A DNA stretch of 13,647 nucleotides from Ruminococcus sp. Lineage in GTDB: Bacteria; Bacillota; Clostridia; Oscillospirales; Ruminococcaceae. The notes under the pieces are model-generated. The model was not told where the DNA came from, did no database searches, and saw only the letters and a program-made list of their open reading frames with translations. The stretch lies in the NCBI GenBank assembly GCA_014799765.1, contig JAAVHK010000032.1:1-13647 (forward strand), written 5' to 3'. Positions within the stretch are counted from its first letter, which is position 1; every line of letters begins with the position of its first letter. Made by a program: the position numbers and the translations under genes. Below are positions 1-7,577 of this stretch, piece after piece.

Positions 1-65
1 TATTTTTTATAAATTTTTGTGTATTATGCTACAAAATCACCATAAAATTTTTACTATTGTATATA

Positions 66-94
66 TGGTAATTTTTTCTGAGATGTGTTATAAT
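66..94 (+). promoter_or_regulatory. Promoter of ppdK (extended -10)
   Basis: A perfect TATAAT at 89-94 is preceded by TG at 86-87, giving the TGnTATAAT extended -10 form. The matching -35 position at 66-71 reads TGGTAA, only 3 of 6 to consensus, which is typical where an extended -10 carries recognition. Transcription would start near 100-102, leaving a leader of about 60 nt before the ppdK start codon. Confidence 0.6.
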
Positions 95-104
95 ATATAT
101 AAGT

Positions 105-130
105 CGGAAAGATGATTCTTATCTTTTCCG
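105..130 (+). repeat. 5'-leader hairpin of ppdK
   Basis: CGGAAAGAT at 105-113 pairs with ATCTTTTCCG at 121-130, giving nine base pairs with one bulged T and a 7-nt loop. It lies almost at the predicted 5' end of the ppdK transcript. There is no T-run after it, so it is not a terminator. A 5' stabilising stem for an abundant mRNA is a reasonable guess. The ppdK ribosome binding site, GGAGG at 146-150, is outside the stem. Confidence 0.45.
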
Positions 131-159
131 GTAATGTTTAAAAACGGAGGTATAAACCA

Positions 160-2787
160 ATGGCAAACAAATATTGTTACCTTTTCTCTGAAGGTAATGC
201 CAGCATGAGAGAACTTCTTGGCGGTAAGGGTGCTAACCTCGCTGAGATGACAAACATCGGTCTCCCTGTACCACAGGGCTTCACAATCACAACAGAGGCT
301 TGTACTCAGTACTATGAGGACGGCGGTATTTCTGATGAGATTATGGCTGAAATCAACGAATATATCGTTAAAATGGAAGAAATCACCGGCAAGAAATTCG
401 GCGATAAGGAAAATCCGCTTCTCGTTTCTGTACGTTCAGGTGCAAGAGCTTCTATGCCTGGTATGATGGACACTATCCTTAACCTCGGTCTTAATGAGAC
501 AGTTGTTAATACAATCGCTGAAAAGTCCAACAATCCGAGATGGGCTTGGGACTGCTACAGACGTTTCATTCAGATGTATTCCGACGTTGTTATGGAAGTT
601 GGTAAGAAGTACTTTGAACAGCTTATCGACAAAATGAAGGAAAACAGAGGCGTTCAGCAGGACGTTGACCTTACAGCAGATGACCTTAAGGAACTCGCTA
701 ACCAGTTCAAAGCTGAATATAAGTCAAAAATCGGTTCTGATTTCCCTGACGACCCGAAGGAACAGCTTATCGGTGCTATAAAAGCCGTATTCCGTTCATG
801 GGATAACCCACGTGCTAACGTTTACAGACGTGACAATGATATTCCTTTCTCATGGGGTACTGCTGTAAACGTACAGTCAATGGCATTCGGTAACATGGGC
901 GACGATTGCGGTACAGGTGTTGCATTTACCCGTGACCCTGCTACAGGTGAAAAGAAACTTATGGGTGAATTCCTTACAAACGCTCAGGGCGAAGACGTTG
1001 TTGCCGGTGTTCGTACTCCTATGCCTATCGAGGAAATGGAACAGAAATTCCCTGAAGCTTACGCTAAATTCGTAGAAGTATGCCAGATTCTTGAAGACCG
1101 TTATCACGATATGCAGGATATGGAATTTACTGTTGAAAACGGTAAGCTTTATATGCTCCAGTGCCGTAACGGTAAGAGAACAGCTCAGGCTGCACTTAAG
1201 ATAGCTTGCGACCTCGTTGACGAAGGTATGAAGACAGAACAGGAAGCTGTTGCAATGATTGACCCGAGAAACCTTGATACTCTTCTCCACCCGCAGTTCG
1301 ATTCTGCTGCTTTAAAGGCTGCTACACCTATGGGCAAGGGTCTTGGTGCTTCACCAGGTGCTGCCTGCGGTAAGGTTGTATTCACTGCCGATGATGCTGT
1401 AGAATGGGCTGAAAGAGGCGAAAAGGTTATACTCGTTAGACTTGAAACATCTCCTGAAGACATCACAGGTATGAAAGCCGCACAGGGTATCCTTACAGTA
1501 CGTGGCGGTATGACTTCACACGCTGCCGTTGTTGCTCGTGGTATGGGCGAATGCTGTGTATCAGGTTGTGGCGACATAAAGATGGACGAAGAAAACAAGA
1601 AGTTTGAACTCGGCGGAAAAACTTTCGTTGAAGGCGACTTCATTTCAATCGACGGTACAACAGGTAACATCTATGACGGCGTAATCCCGACTGTTGATGC
1701 TACAATTGCCGGTGAATTTGACAGAATCATGCAGTGGGCTGACAAGTACAGAAGACTTAAGGTCAGAACAAACGCTGATACACCTGCTGACGCTAAGAAA
1801 GCTCGTGAACTCGGTGCTGAAGGTATCGGTCTCTGCCGTACAGAGCATATGTTCTTTGACCCTGCAAGAATTGCTGCATTCCGTGAGATGATTTGTTCGG
1901 ACACAGTAGAGGAAAGAGAAGTTGCACTCGCTAAGATTGAACCTATGCAGCAGTCTGACTTTGAGGCACTCTATGAGGCTCTTGAAGGAAATCCGGTTGT
2001 TATCAGATTCCTTGACCCACCACTTCACGAATTTGTTCCTACAGAAGAAGAAGACATCAAGGCACTCGCCGAAGCACAGGGCAAAACAGTTGAAGCTATC
2101 AAGAACATTATCGCAGGTCTCCACGAATTTAACCCGATGATGGGTCACAGAGGTTGCCGTCTTGCCGTAACATATCCTGAAATCGCTAAGATGCAGACTA
2201 ATGCTGTAATCAAGGCTGCTATCAACGTAAAGAAGAATCACCCCGACTGGAATGTAAAGCCGGAAATCATGATTCCGCTTGTTGGCGACATCAAGGAATA
2301 TAACTTCGTAAAGAAAGTTGTAGTAGCTGCTGCTGACGCTGTAATCGCTGAGGCTGGTGTTGAACTCGAATATGAAGTAGGCACAATGATTGAAATTCCA
2401 CGTGCTGCACTCACAGCTGACGAAATCGGTGCAAATGCTGACTTCTTCTGCTTCGGTACAAACGACCTCACACAGATGACATATGGCTTCTCACGTGACG
2501 ACGCTGGTAAGTTCCTTAACGCTTACTATGACAAGAAGATTTTTGAGAATGACCCGTTTGCAAAACTCGACCAGGTTGGTGTAGGTTCACTCATGAAGAC
2601 CGCTGTTAAACTTGGCAGAGGTGCTAATGAAAATCTCCAGTGTGGTATCTGTGGCGAACACGGTGGCGACCCGACATCTGTTGAATTCTGTCACAAAATT
2701 GGTCTTGACTATGTATCCTGCTCACCATTCCGTGTGCCGATTGCAAGACTCGCTGCTGCACAGGCTGCTATCAGCGAAAACAAGTAA
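160..2787 (+). CDS. ppdK: Pyruvate, phosphate dikinase
   Basis: This cytoplasmic enzyme interconverts pyruvate, ATP and phosphate with PEP, AMP and PPi; in anaerobic clostridia it mostly works in PPi-linked glycolysis or gluconeogenesis. The 875-residue length matches bacterial PPDK. Domains run in the standard order: an N-terminal ATP-grasp nucleotide-binding region (about 1-340), the central swivelling phosphohistidine domain with GGMTSHAAVVARGMG and catalytic His454, and a C-terminal PEP/pyruvate TIM barrel (about 510-875). The barrel includes GLCRTEHMFF, and QCGICGEHGGDP carries Cys831, the catalytic acid/base position of the Clostridium symbiosum enzyme. GGAGG at 146-150 lies 9 nt before the ATG and fixes the start. 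It is monocistronic, with its own promoter and a terminator at 2925-2960. Codon use is strongly biased, as expected of a highly expressed gene and unlike the AT-rich operon downstream. Identity is essentially certain. Confidence 0.98.
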   Translation: MANKYCYLFSEGNASMRELLGGKGANLAEMTNIGLPVPQGFTITTEACTQYYEDGGISDEIMAEINEYIVKMEEITGKKFGDKENPLLVSVRSGARASMPGMMDTILNLGLNETVVNTIAEKSNNPRWAWDCYRRFIQMYSDVVMEVGKKYFEQLIDKMKENRGVQQDVDLTADDLKELANQFKAEYKSKIGSDFPDDPKEQLIGAIKAVFRSWDNPRANVYRRDNDIPFSWGTAVNVQSMAFGNMGDDCGTGVAFTRDPATGEKKLMGEFLTNAQGEDVVAGVRTPMPIEEMEQKFPEAYAKFVEVCQILEDRYHDMQDMEFTVENGKLYMLQCRNGKRTAQAALKIACDLVDEGMKTEQEAVAMIDPRNLDTLLHPQFDSAALKAATPMGKGLGASPGAACGKVVFTADDAVEWAERGEKVILVRLETSPEDITGMKAAQGILTVRGGMTSHAAVVARGMGECCVSGCGDIKMDEENKKFELGGKTFVEGDFISIDGTTGNIYDGVIPTVDATIAGEFDRIMQWADKYRRLKVRTNADTPADAKKARELGAEGIGLCRTEHMFFDPARIAAFREMICSDTVEEREVALAKIEPMQQSDFEALYEALEGNPVVIRFLDPPLHEFVPTEEEDIKALAEAQGKTVEAIKNIIAGLHEFNPMMGHRGCRLAVTYPEIAKMQTNAVIKAAINVKKNHPDWNVKPEIMIPLVGDIKEYNFVKKVVVAAADAVIAEAGVELEYEVGTMIEIPRAALTADEIGANADFFCFGTNDLTQMTYGFSRDDAGKFLNAYYDKKIFENDPFAKLDQVGVGSLMKTAVKLGRGANENLQCGICGEHGGDPTSVEFCHKIGLDYVSCSPFRVPIARLAAAQAAISENK

Positions 2788-2789
2788 TT

Positions 2790-2915
2790 CATAATTACTT
2801 CAAAATTGGCGGATTTGTACTCAATATCAATGATGCAAAACGCTATTTGTACGCTAAAAACACAAAAAGAAGAGTACTCTATTGGCGTGATATTATCGTT
2901 AATGTGTATATCTGA
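2790..2915 (+). pseudogene. Relic reading frame (unknown protein tail)
   Basis: The stretch between the ppdK stop and its terminator reads openly for about 41 codons in the frame starting at 2790 and ends at a TGA (2913-2915). The peptide has a protein-like composition, with segments such as YFKIGGFVLNINDAKRYLYA and RVLYWRDIIVNVYI. There is no ATG, GTG or ribosome binding site for it, and the frame runs back into the end of ppdK. I read it as a possible leftover C-terminus of a deleted gene. It could equally be chance; the family is not recognised. Confidence 0.25.
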
Positions 2916-2924
2916 ATAAAAAAC

Positions 2925-2960
2925 AAACCCCTGCGGAGAAATCCGTGGGGGTTTTGTATT
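2925..2960 (+). terminator. Rho-independent terminator after ppdK
   Basis: Left arm 2925-2937 (AAACCCCTGCGGA) pairs with right arm 2942-2954 (TCCGTGGGGGTTT) over 13 pairs, two of them wobbles, around a GAAA tetraloop. A T-rich tract follows. It separates ppdK transcription from the operon that starts at about 3030. Confidence 0.92.
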
Positions 2961-2995
2961 TTATATACTTTTTTTAAATTTTTTGTTATTTACTA

Positions 2996-3039
2996 TTGAA
3001 TTTAGGAAATTTTTGTGATATAATGTACAATGATATAAT
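2996..3039 (+). promoter_or_regulatory. Promoter of the nurA-herA operon (doubled -10)
   Basis: TTGAAT at 2996-3001 and TATAAT at 3019-3024 are separated by exactly 17 bp, and TG at 3016-3017 makes the -10 an extended one. The nonamer TGATATAAT occurs twice, at 3016-3024 and 3031-3039, so a second extended -10 sits 15 bp downstream. The second copy lacks an obvious -35 at the right distance. This is the only strong promoter seen for the four genes that follow. Confidence 0.75.
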
Positions 3040-3080
3040 ATATAAAACGTAAAAAATTAAAATAATAAGGTGGTGTGATA

Positions 3081-4250
3081 TTGGCTGATAAAGTTATACA
3101 GGTACTGGCAGAGGAAACAGGCGGAAGAAGTTATAAAGCCCATAAATACGGACTCGACCACGCTGAAAGACCTGTCATTGATTATAGTGAAGATTCTGTA
3201 GTATGGGAAAAAATAGCTGAAACTTCACTTAATCTTCCTAAATATATACCGCTTGAAAAATTAAGTATTGATTTGGCAGAACGTGGTGAACAGTATCTGA
3301 CGTATTTTCTGGACGGTTCTCGTCGTGTGTATAAGGTTGACGACCATTCATATGCTGTTTCAAGGGACAGAAGTAAAATTTTCCCGATAATAGCCGGTCA
3401 GATAGGTGTAGGGTGTTGTAAAAGAGTTGACAGAATAGTTACTCCTCAACAGTTTCACGGAGAAGTTGTCATATCAGTTCCGGATATCGCCAATGCCGAC
3501 GATAAAGCCGGTTTTTTTGAAGGTATGGCTATAAAACTGAGTAAACTTCCGGTAATCCAGCGGAGCGGAATAAAAATAAATAGCGTTATCCCTTATGATA
3601 CCTCCGGGAAAAAATCTGATAAATTTGAAGACAGAGGCACGGCTCGTATTCAGGACAGAATGGTACAATGTGAAAAAGATATGGTTACTGAACTTGTAAA
3701 AAAACGACTGCTTAACAGTAGAAATTATCTGATTAAAGATGGTTCGCTTGAATACAGACCCACAGACGATATAAAAAAAGATGTAAGAAAATTATCAACG
3801 TTTAAAAATGGTTTTAATTATGTTCTCGGAGTTTCAAAAAACTTCAATCCCGAAGTATGTAAGGATATAAACGGAAAAGCAAATCCGGGTTATATATCTG
3901 AATTACCTCTGTATCACAGAACACCTGTTGCTTGTTATTCAAATCCCGACTGGTTCGGCGATATAAAGTTTGCGGTATGGTATATCAGATTAAGGGAACA
4001 GTCAAGAACCCGTACCACATTCGACGGAATCGTGAAAGTTGAAAAAATACTCGGAACACAGGAAGAAAATTCAAAGGGTATCGACAGCGATTTAGTTAAT
4101 ATGTTGAGTGCCTTGATTATAAATGAACGTAATCCGGTATGTTATGGTGCTGATTTACGTTGGGCAAATCATTTATATCCTGTGTACCTTACAGAAACTT
4201 ATATAAAATCAAAATATCTCAGTGCTGAAAGTTTTCTGCATTTATTTTAG
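3081..4250 (+). CDS. NurA-domain nuclease
   Basis: Resembles the NurA family, Mn-dependent nucleases with an RNase H-like fold that act with the HerA hexameric translocase in DNA end processing. With the TTG start at 3081 the protein is 389 residues. The first acidic motif is FLDGSRRV (Asp78) and the second is LIKDGSLEYR (Asp220); both D-G-S blocks are the usual metal-ligand positions of NurA. Later come LPLYHRTPVA, VWYIRLRE and a C-terminal region ending near LYPVYLTETYIKS, where NurA proteins carry their last conserved residues. Start choice: the ribosome binding site AAGGTGG (3067-3073) is 7 nt before TTG 3081 but only 1 nt before GTG 3075, so TTG is preferred. The stop TAG lies inside the ribosome binding site of the next gene, a HerA-like ATPase, which strongly supports the NurA call. 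First gene of a four-gene operon. Confidence 0.85.
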   Translation: MADKVIQVLAEETGGRSYKAHKYGLDHAERPVIDYSEDSVVWEKIAETSLNLPKYIPLEKLSIDLAERGEQYLTYFLDGSRRVYKVDDHSYAVSRDRSKIFPIIAGQIGVGCCKRVDRIVTPQQFHGEVVISVPDIANADDKAGFFEGMAIKLSKLPVIQRSGIKINSVIPYDTSGKKSDKFEDRGTARIQDRMVQCEKDMVTELVKKRLLNSRNYLIKDGSLEYRPTDDIKKDVRKLSTFKNGFNYVLGVSKNFNPEVCKDINGKANPGYISELPLYHRTPVACYSNPDWFGDIKFAVWYIRLREQSRTRTTFDGIVKVEKILGTQEENSKGIDSDLVNMLSALIINERNPVCYGADLRWANHLYPVYLTETYIKSKYLSAESFLHLF

Positions 4251-4259
4251 GAGTTACGT

Positions 4260-5972
4260 ATGAAAAATAAATTGATTGGCAGAGTTATTGCTACAGAAAA
4301 AAATCCGACAACAATGGATAAATTTACATTCTGGACTGATTCTTATCTTAAACTTCATGCTTTTGATATTGTAAAAGTCGGTCATATTGACGGTTCATTT
4401 TCATATGGAGTTATTGAAAATATATCACATATTACTGATACTCAAAGTTTTCTGACAAGTTTTATTTCAAGTGATTTCGGAAACGTTGAGATTGAAGCAC
4501 CTACTTTAAGAGTTGGCATGAATTATGCAGAAGCGTCAGTATCATTTAATGACAAAAATCTTTATACACCGGTTCATAATGGTTCACCTGTTTATCTTGC
4601 AACAGAAGAAGAAATTATATCAGCTTTGGGACTTGATAAGGTTCAGAATCCCTTAGTATGTGGTTCACTGAAAATGTATGAAGATACTGCTGATGAAATT
4701 ACACTTCCGATATGTATTAATTCAAAATTCATATTGGGTCCGGAAGGTGCACATCTTAATATATCCGGTATATCGGGACTTGCTTCTAAAACTTCATACG
4801 CTATGTTTCTTCTGAAAGCAATTCAGGAACAGTATTTAAGACAATCGAGTGATGAAGATGAAACAGTTGCATTTGTTATTTTCAATGTCAAGGGCAGGGA
4901 CTTAATGGCTATAGACAGGGAAAATGATTTTTCCGAAGAAGATGAAGAAGAACGTCAACGTGTATACGCAGAATATAAAAGTCTTGGACTTTCAACAGAA
5001 CCATTCAAACAGGTTCACTATTATATACCATACTATGACAGTATGTCCGAAAAACGTTCTACATATCTGACAAAAGAAGAGATTGAAGACTATATAGAGG
5101 ATAAAAAACTTCAGAAATTCAAATATACTTACGAAGATGACCGTGAAAGTATAGAGATGCTTTTTGCCGATGTTGATGACCCACAGCAGACTATGGATGC
5201 AATTATAAGTAAGATTATAGATAGTAGTGACCCTGATTTCAAAGATATATCTACATGGAGTAAGTTTAAAGAAACTATAAATGAACTTTCAAAAAGTTCA
5301 CAGTCAACAAAAGGTCAGCAACGTAATTCAAATGAAATTTCTGTATTAAGCTGGCGTAAATTTAAAAGAATCATCAACAAGGCACTGAATAATGACCCTA
5401 TGTTTGCGAACAGAATTGTTTTAGGCAAAAGTGAGTGCAGACTTGCGGAGGAGTTAAAGCATATCAAGGCAAATGATGTATGCGTAATTGATATTGCCAA
5501 ACTTTCGGAAGATAAGCAGGCTTTTGTGTTCGGAGATGCCGTCCGGACGATATATAACCTGAAATTAGGCGAGTACGACGGCGAAAATGGTGTTAAACCG
5601 CCGTCAAGGATAGTAATATTTATTGACGAGCTCAATAAGTACGCCTCAAAAGATACATCAAAATCATCACCGATTTTAAGGGAAATTCTCGATGTAACGG
5701 AACGTGGACGTTCTTTAGGAGTAGTACTGTTTGGTGCGGAACAGTTCCGTTCAAACATACACCAGAGAGTTACAGGAAACTGTTCAACTCACGCTTACGG
5801 ACGAACAAATTCTATTGAGACGTCGACAAAAGATTACAGTAGTCTTCCGTCAACGTATAAAAATATGCTCACGAGGCTGGAGCAGGGTGATTATCTTATA
5901 CAGAATCCTATTTTCCGTTCTTTATTGAAGATAAAATTTCCGAAACCTATATATAAACAATTCAAGAAATAA
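4260..5972 (+). CDS. HerA-like ATPase (HerA/FtsK superfamily)
   Basis: A 570-residue P-loop ATPase expected to form a hexameric DNA translocase that works with the NurA nuclease encoded just upstream. The N-terminal ~110 residues look like the small beta-barrel (HAS-barrel) domain of HerA, including FDIVKVGHIDGSFSYGVIE. The P-loop region is ISGISGLASKTS, with Lys177-Thr178; the glycine normally just before the lysine is Ser176. Walker B is RIVIFIDELNKYAS with Asp456-Glu457. After it come ERGRSLGVVLFGAEQFRS, a sensor-1-like strand, and EQGDYLIQNP near the C-terminus, all in the order seen in HerA. A charged, probably helical insert (about 200-350) separates the two nucleotide-binding halves. 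AGGAG at 4249-4253 overlaps the nurA stop, suggesting translational coupling. Other members of the superfamily, such as VirB4-like or DUF87 ATPases, are less likely given the NurA partner. Confidence 0.85.
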   Translation: MKNKLIGRVIATEKNPTTMDKFTFWTDSYLKLHAFDIVKVGHIDGSFSYGVIENISHITDTQSFLTSFISSDFGNVEIEAPTLRVGMNYAEASVSFNDKNLYTPVHNGSPVYLATEEEIISALGLDKVQNPLVCGSLKMYEDTADEITLPICINSKFILGPEGAHLNISGISGLASKTSYAMFLLKAIQEQYLRQSSDEDETVAFVIFNVKGRDLMAIDRENDFSEEDEEERQRVYAEYKSLGLSTEPFKQVHYYIPYYDSMSEKRSTYLTKEEIEDYIEDKKLQKFKYTYEDDRESIEMLFADVDDPQQTMDAIISKIIDSSDPDFKDISTWSKFKETINELSKSSQSTKGQQRNSNEISVLSWRKFKRIINKALNNDPMFANRIVLGKSECRLAEELKHIKANDVCVIDIAKLSEDKQAFVFGDAVRTIYNLKLGEYDGENGVKPPSRIVIFIDELNKYASKDTSKSSPILREILDVTERGRSLGVVLFGAEQFRSNIHQRVTGNCSTHAYGRTNSIETSTKDYSSLPSTYKNMLTRLEQGDYLIQNPIFRSLLKIKFPKPIYKQFKK

Positions 5973-5984
5973 GGAGTTATAATT

Positions 5985-7577
5985 ATGGACGAATATATTT
6001 TCGGTGCGAATATACTGGAAAATCTTACAACCGGTATGTATAAAGATTCAAAAGTAATATTCCGTGAGTACATACAGAACGCCTGTGACCAGATAGACAA
6101 AGCGGTTGAACTTGGTATTTTGACGTCAACAGACGAAGGACGTATAGAGATATGGCTTGACGAAGAAAGACGTACTATTTCCATTGAAGACAATGCTACG
6201 GGTATTCCGCAGGCAGATTTCCGGAAAACTCTTGCAGATATAGCAGATTCAAGTAAAAAAATCGGTGAGGATAAAGGTTTCAGAGGTATCGGAAGATTAT
6301 GCGGACTTGCATATTGTCGGGAACTGATATTCACATCAAAGGCAAAGGGCGAAAATGTTATATCTGTTATGCGTTGTGATGCTAAGAAAATGCGGGAACT
6401 TCTCAACAGAAACATCAACGGCGAAAAATTTACTGCAAGTGGAGTACTAAATCAGATATATAAATTTGAGGATATACCGGATAACACAGTCACTGATGAA
6501 CATTGGTTCAGAGTAGAACTTATCGGAGTAAACGAGGAAAACACTGAATTGTTGAATTTTGACGAAGTAAAGAATTACCTTTCGTTTGTTGCACCTGTAA
6601 GATACAAGAATACTTTTATTTATCAGTCAGAAATTTACGCTCATGCTAAGGAAATCGGCTATAAAATAGATGAATATAATATTTCCTTGAATGGCGAAGA
6701 TGATATATCAAAAAAATACTCCTCTAAATTCAGGACAAGCAAGGGTGAAGACGATATTTCAGGAGTAGAATTTAAAGACTTCTATGATGATAACGGTAAT
6801 CTTATAATGTGGCTTTGGTTTGGAATATCGCAATTCAAGGGTATTATTGAAAAAGGTTGTGAAATGCGTGGAATACGTCTTCGTAAGGAAAATATTCAGA
6901 TAGGTAGCGAAGATGCTTTACAGAAGTTATTCAAAGAGGACAGGGGACAGCACTATTTTATAGGCGAACTTTTTGCCGTATCGAAAGACCTGATACCAAA
7001 TTCACAACGTGATTACTTTAATGAAAATACAATGAGAGTTAAGTTTGAAGACGAAATAAGGCGTTATTTTAAAGATGTTCTTCAGAAAGTTTATTATAAT
7101 GCTTCAAGTTTAAATAGCTCTTTCAAAAAAATTGAAGATTTTCAGAAAAAAACTCTGGAGCATCAGAAAAAAATAAATAATGGTGACTATATTGATTCTG
7201 AGGATATTGCTAAGGCTGAAAGTACTTTAAAAGAGGCGGAAAGTAAAGCGATTGAGGCACGGAAAAAAATTGACAAATTAAAACAAACTACTGGAAATAC
7301 AGAGACTGATTCTGTTTTACAAAAAGTGGCAAACGGAATAGCAAAAGAGCATAGTGACAGAAAAAAATCTGAAGTTTCTGCTACAAATTCCGTTGAAATA
7401 CGTGAAAATGTACCTGCTCCGAGTAGTAAAAAAACGGCTCATCGAGTGGATAAGCTTTCAAAACTTAACAAAAAAGAAAGAAAACTGGTCAGTAGAATAT
7501 GGGGTATCATAAAGGATAATACAGACGACAAGACAGCTGAAATTATTATAAATAAGATAGAGGAAGAATATAAATGA
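5985..7577 (+). CDS. GHKL-fold ATPase (Hsp90/MutL-like) with coiled coil
   Basis: A 530-residue protein with an N-terminal Bergerat ATP-binding fold. The N box is REYIQNACDQID, with Glu28 as candidate general base and Asn32 as Mg ligand. The D-x-G box is IEDNATGIP (Asp69, Gly73). The glycine-rich lid is GFRGIGRLCGL (Gly98, Gly101, Gly103). These are the key residues of Hsp90, MutL, gyrase B and MORC ATPases. A middle domain (about 150-370) carries RDYFNENTMRVKFEDEIRRY, reminiscent of the second domain of Hsp90-like proteins. Roughly residues 375-445 are a charged coiled coil, followed by a flexible Ser/Asn/Lys-rich linker and a short basic C-terminal tail. No histidine-kinase H box or receiver is present, so it is not a sensor kinase. 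AAGGAG (5971-5976) overlaps the herA stop, and its own end overlaps the next gene by 4 bp. Its role is unknown; an ATP-driven clamp or switch for the HerA-NurA machine is a guess. Confidence 0.82.
   Translation: MDEYIFGANILENLTTGMYKDSKVIFREYIQNACDQIDKAVELGILTSTDEGRIEIWLDEERRTISIEDNATGIPQADFRKTLADIADSSKKIGEDKGFRGIGRLCGLAYCRELIFTSKAKGENVISVMRCDAKKMRELLNRNINGEKFTASGVLNQIYKFEDIPDNTVTDEHWFRVELIGVNEENTELLNFDEVKNYLSFVAPVRYKNTFIYQSEIYAHAKEIGYKIDEYNISLNGEDDISKKYSSKFRTSKGEDDISGVEFKDFYDDNGNLIMWLWFGISQFKGIIEKGCEMRGIRLRKENIQIGSEDALQKLFKEDRGQHYFIGELFAVSKDLIPNSQRDYFNENTMRVKFEDEIRRYFKDVLQKVYYNASSLNSSFKKIEDFQKKTLEHQKKINNGDYIDSEDIAKAESTLKEAESKAIEARKKIDKLKQTTGNTETDSVLQKVANGIAKEHSDRKKSEVSATNSVEIRENVPAPSSKKTAHRVDKLSKLNKKERKLVSRIWGIIKDNTDDKTAEIIINKIEEEYK

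Noticed and set aside
1645..2241. A 198-codon open frame on the minus strand inside ppdK
   Set aside because: It lies wholly antisense to an unmistakable ppdK, is rich in Cys, Ser and Phe with no domain, and has no ribosome binding site. It and the other antisense frames in ppdK are shadows of biased codon use.
3075..3080. GTG 3075 as start of the NurA gene
   Set aside because: It is only 1 nt from the ribosome binding site AAGGTGG; TTG 3081 has the proper 7-nt spacing.
5315..5758. A 147-codon minus-strand frame inside the HerA-like gene, and a 175-codon one at 5891-6418
   Set aside because: Both oppose genes with clear catalytic motifs, span gene boundaries or conserved regions, and lack promoter or ribosome binding site.
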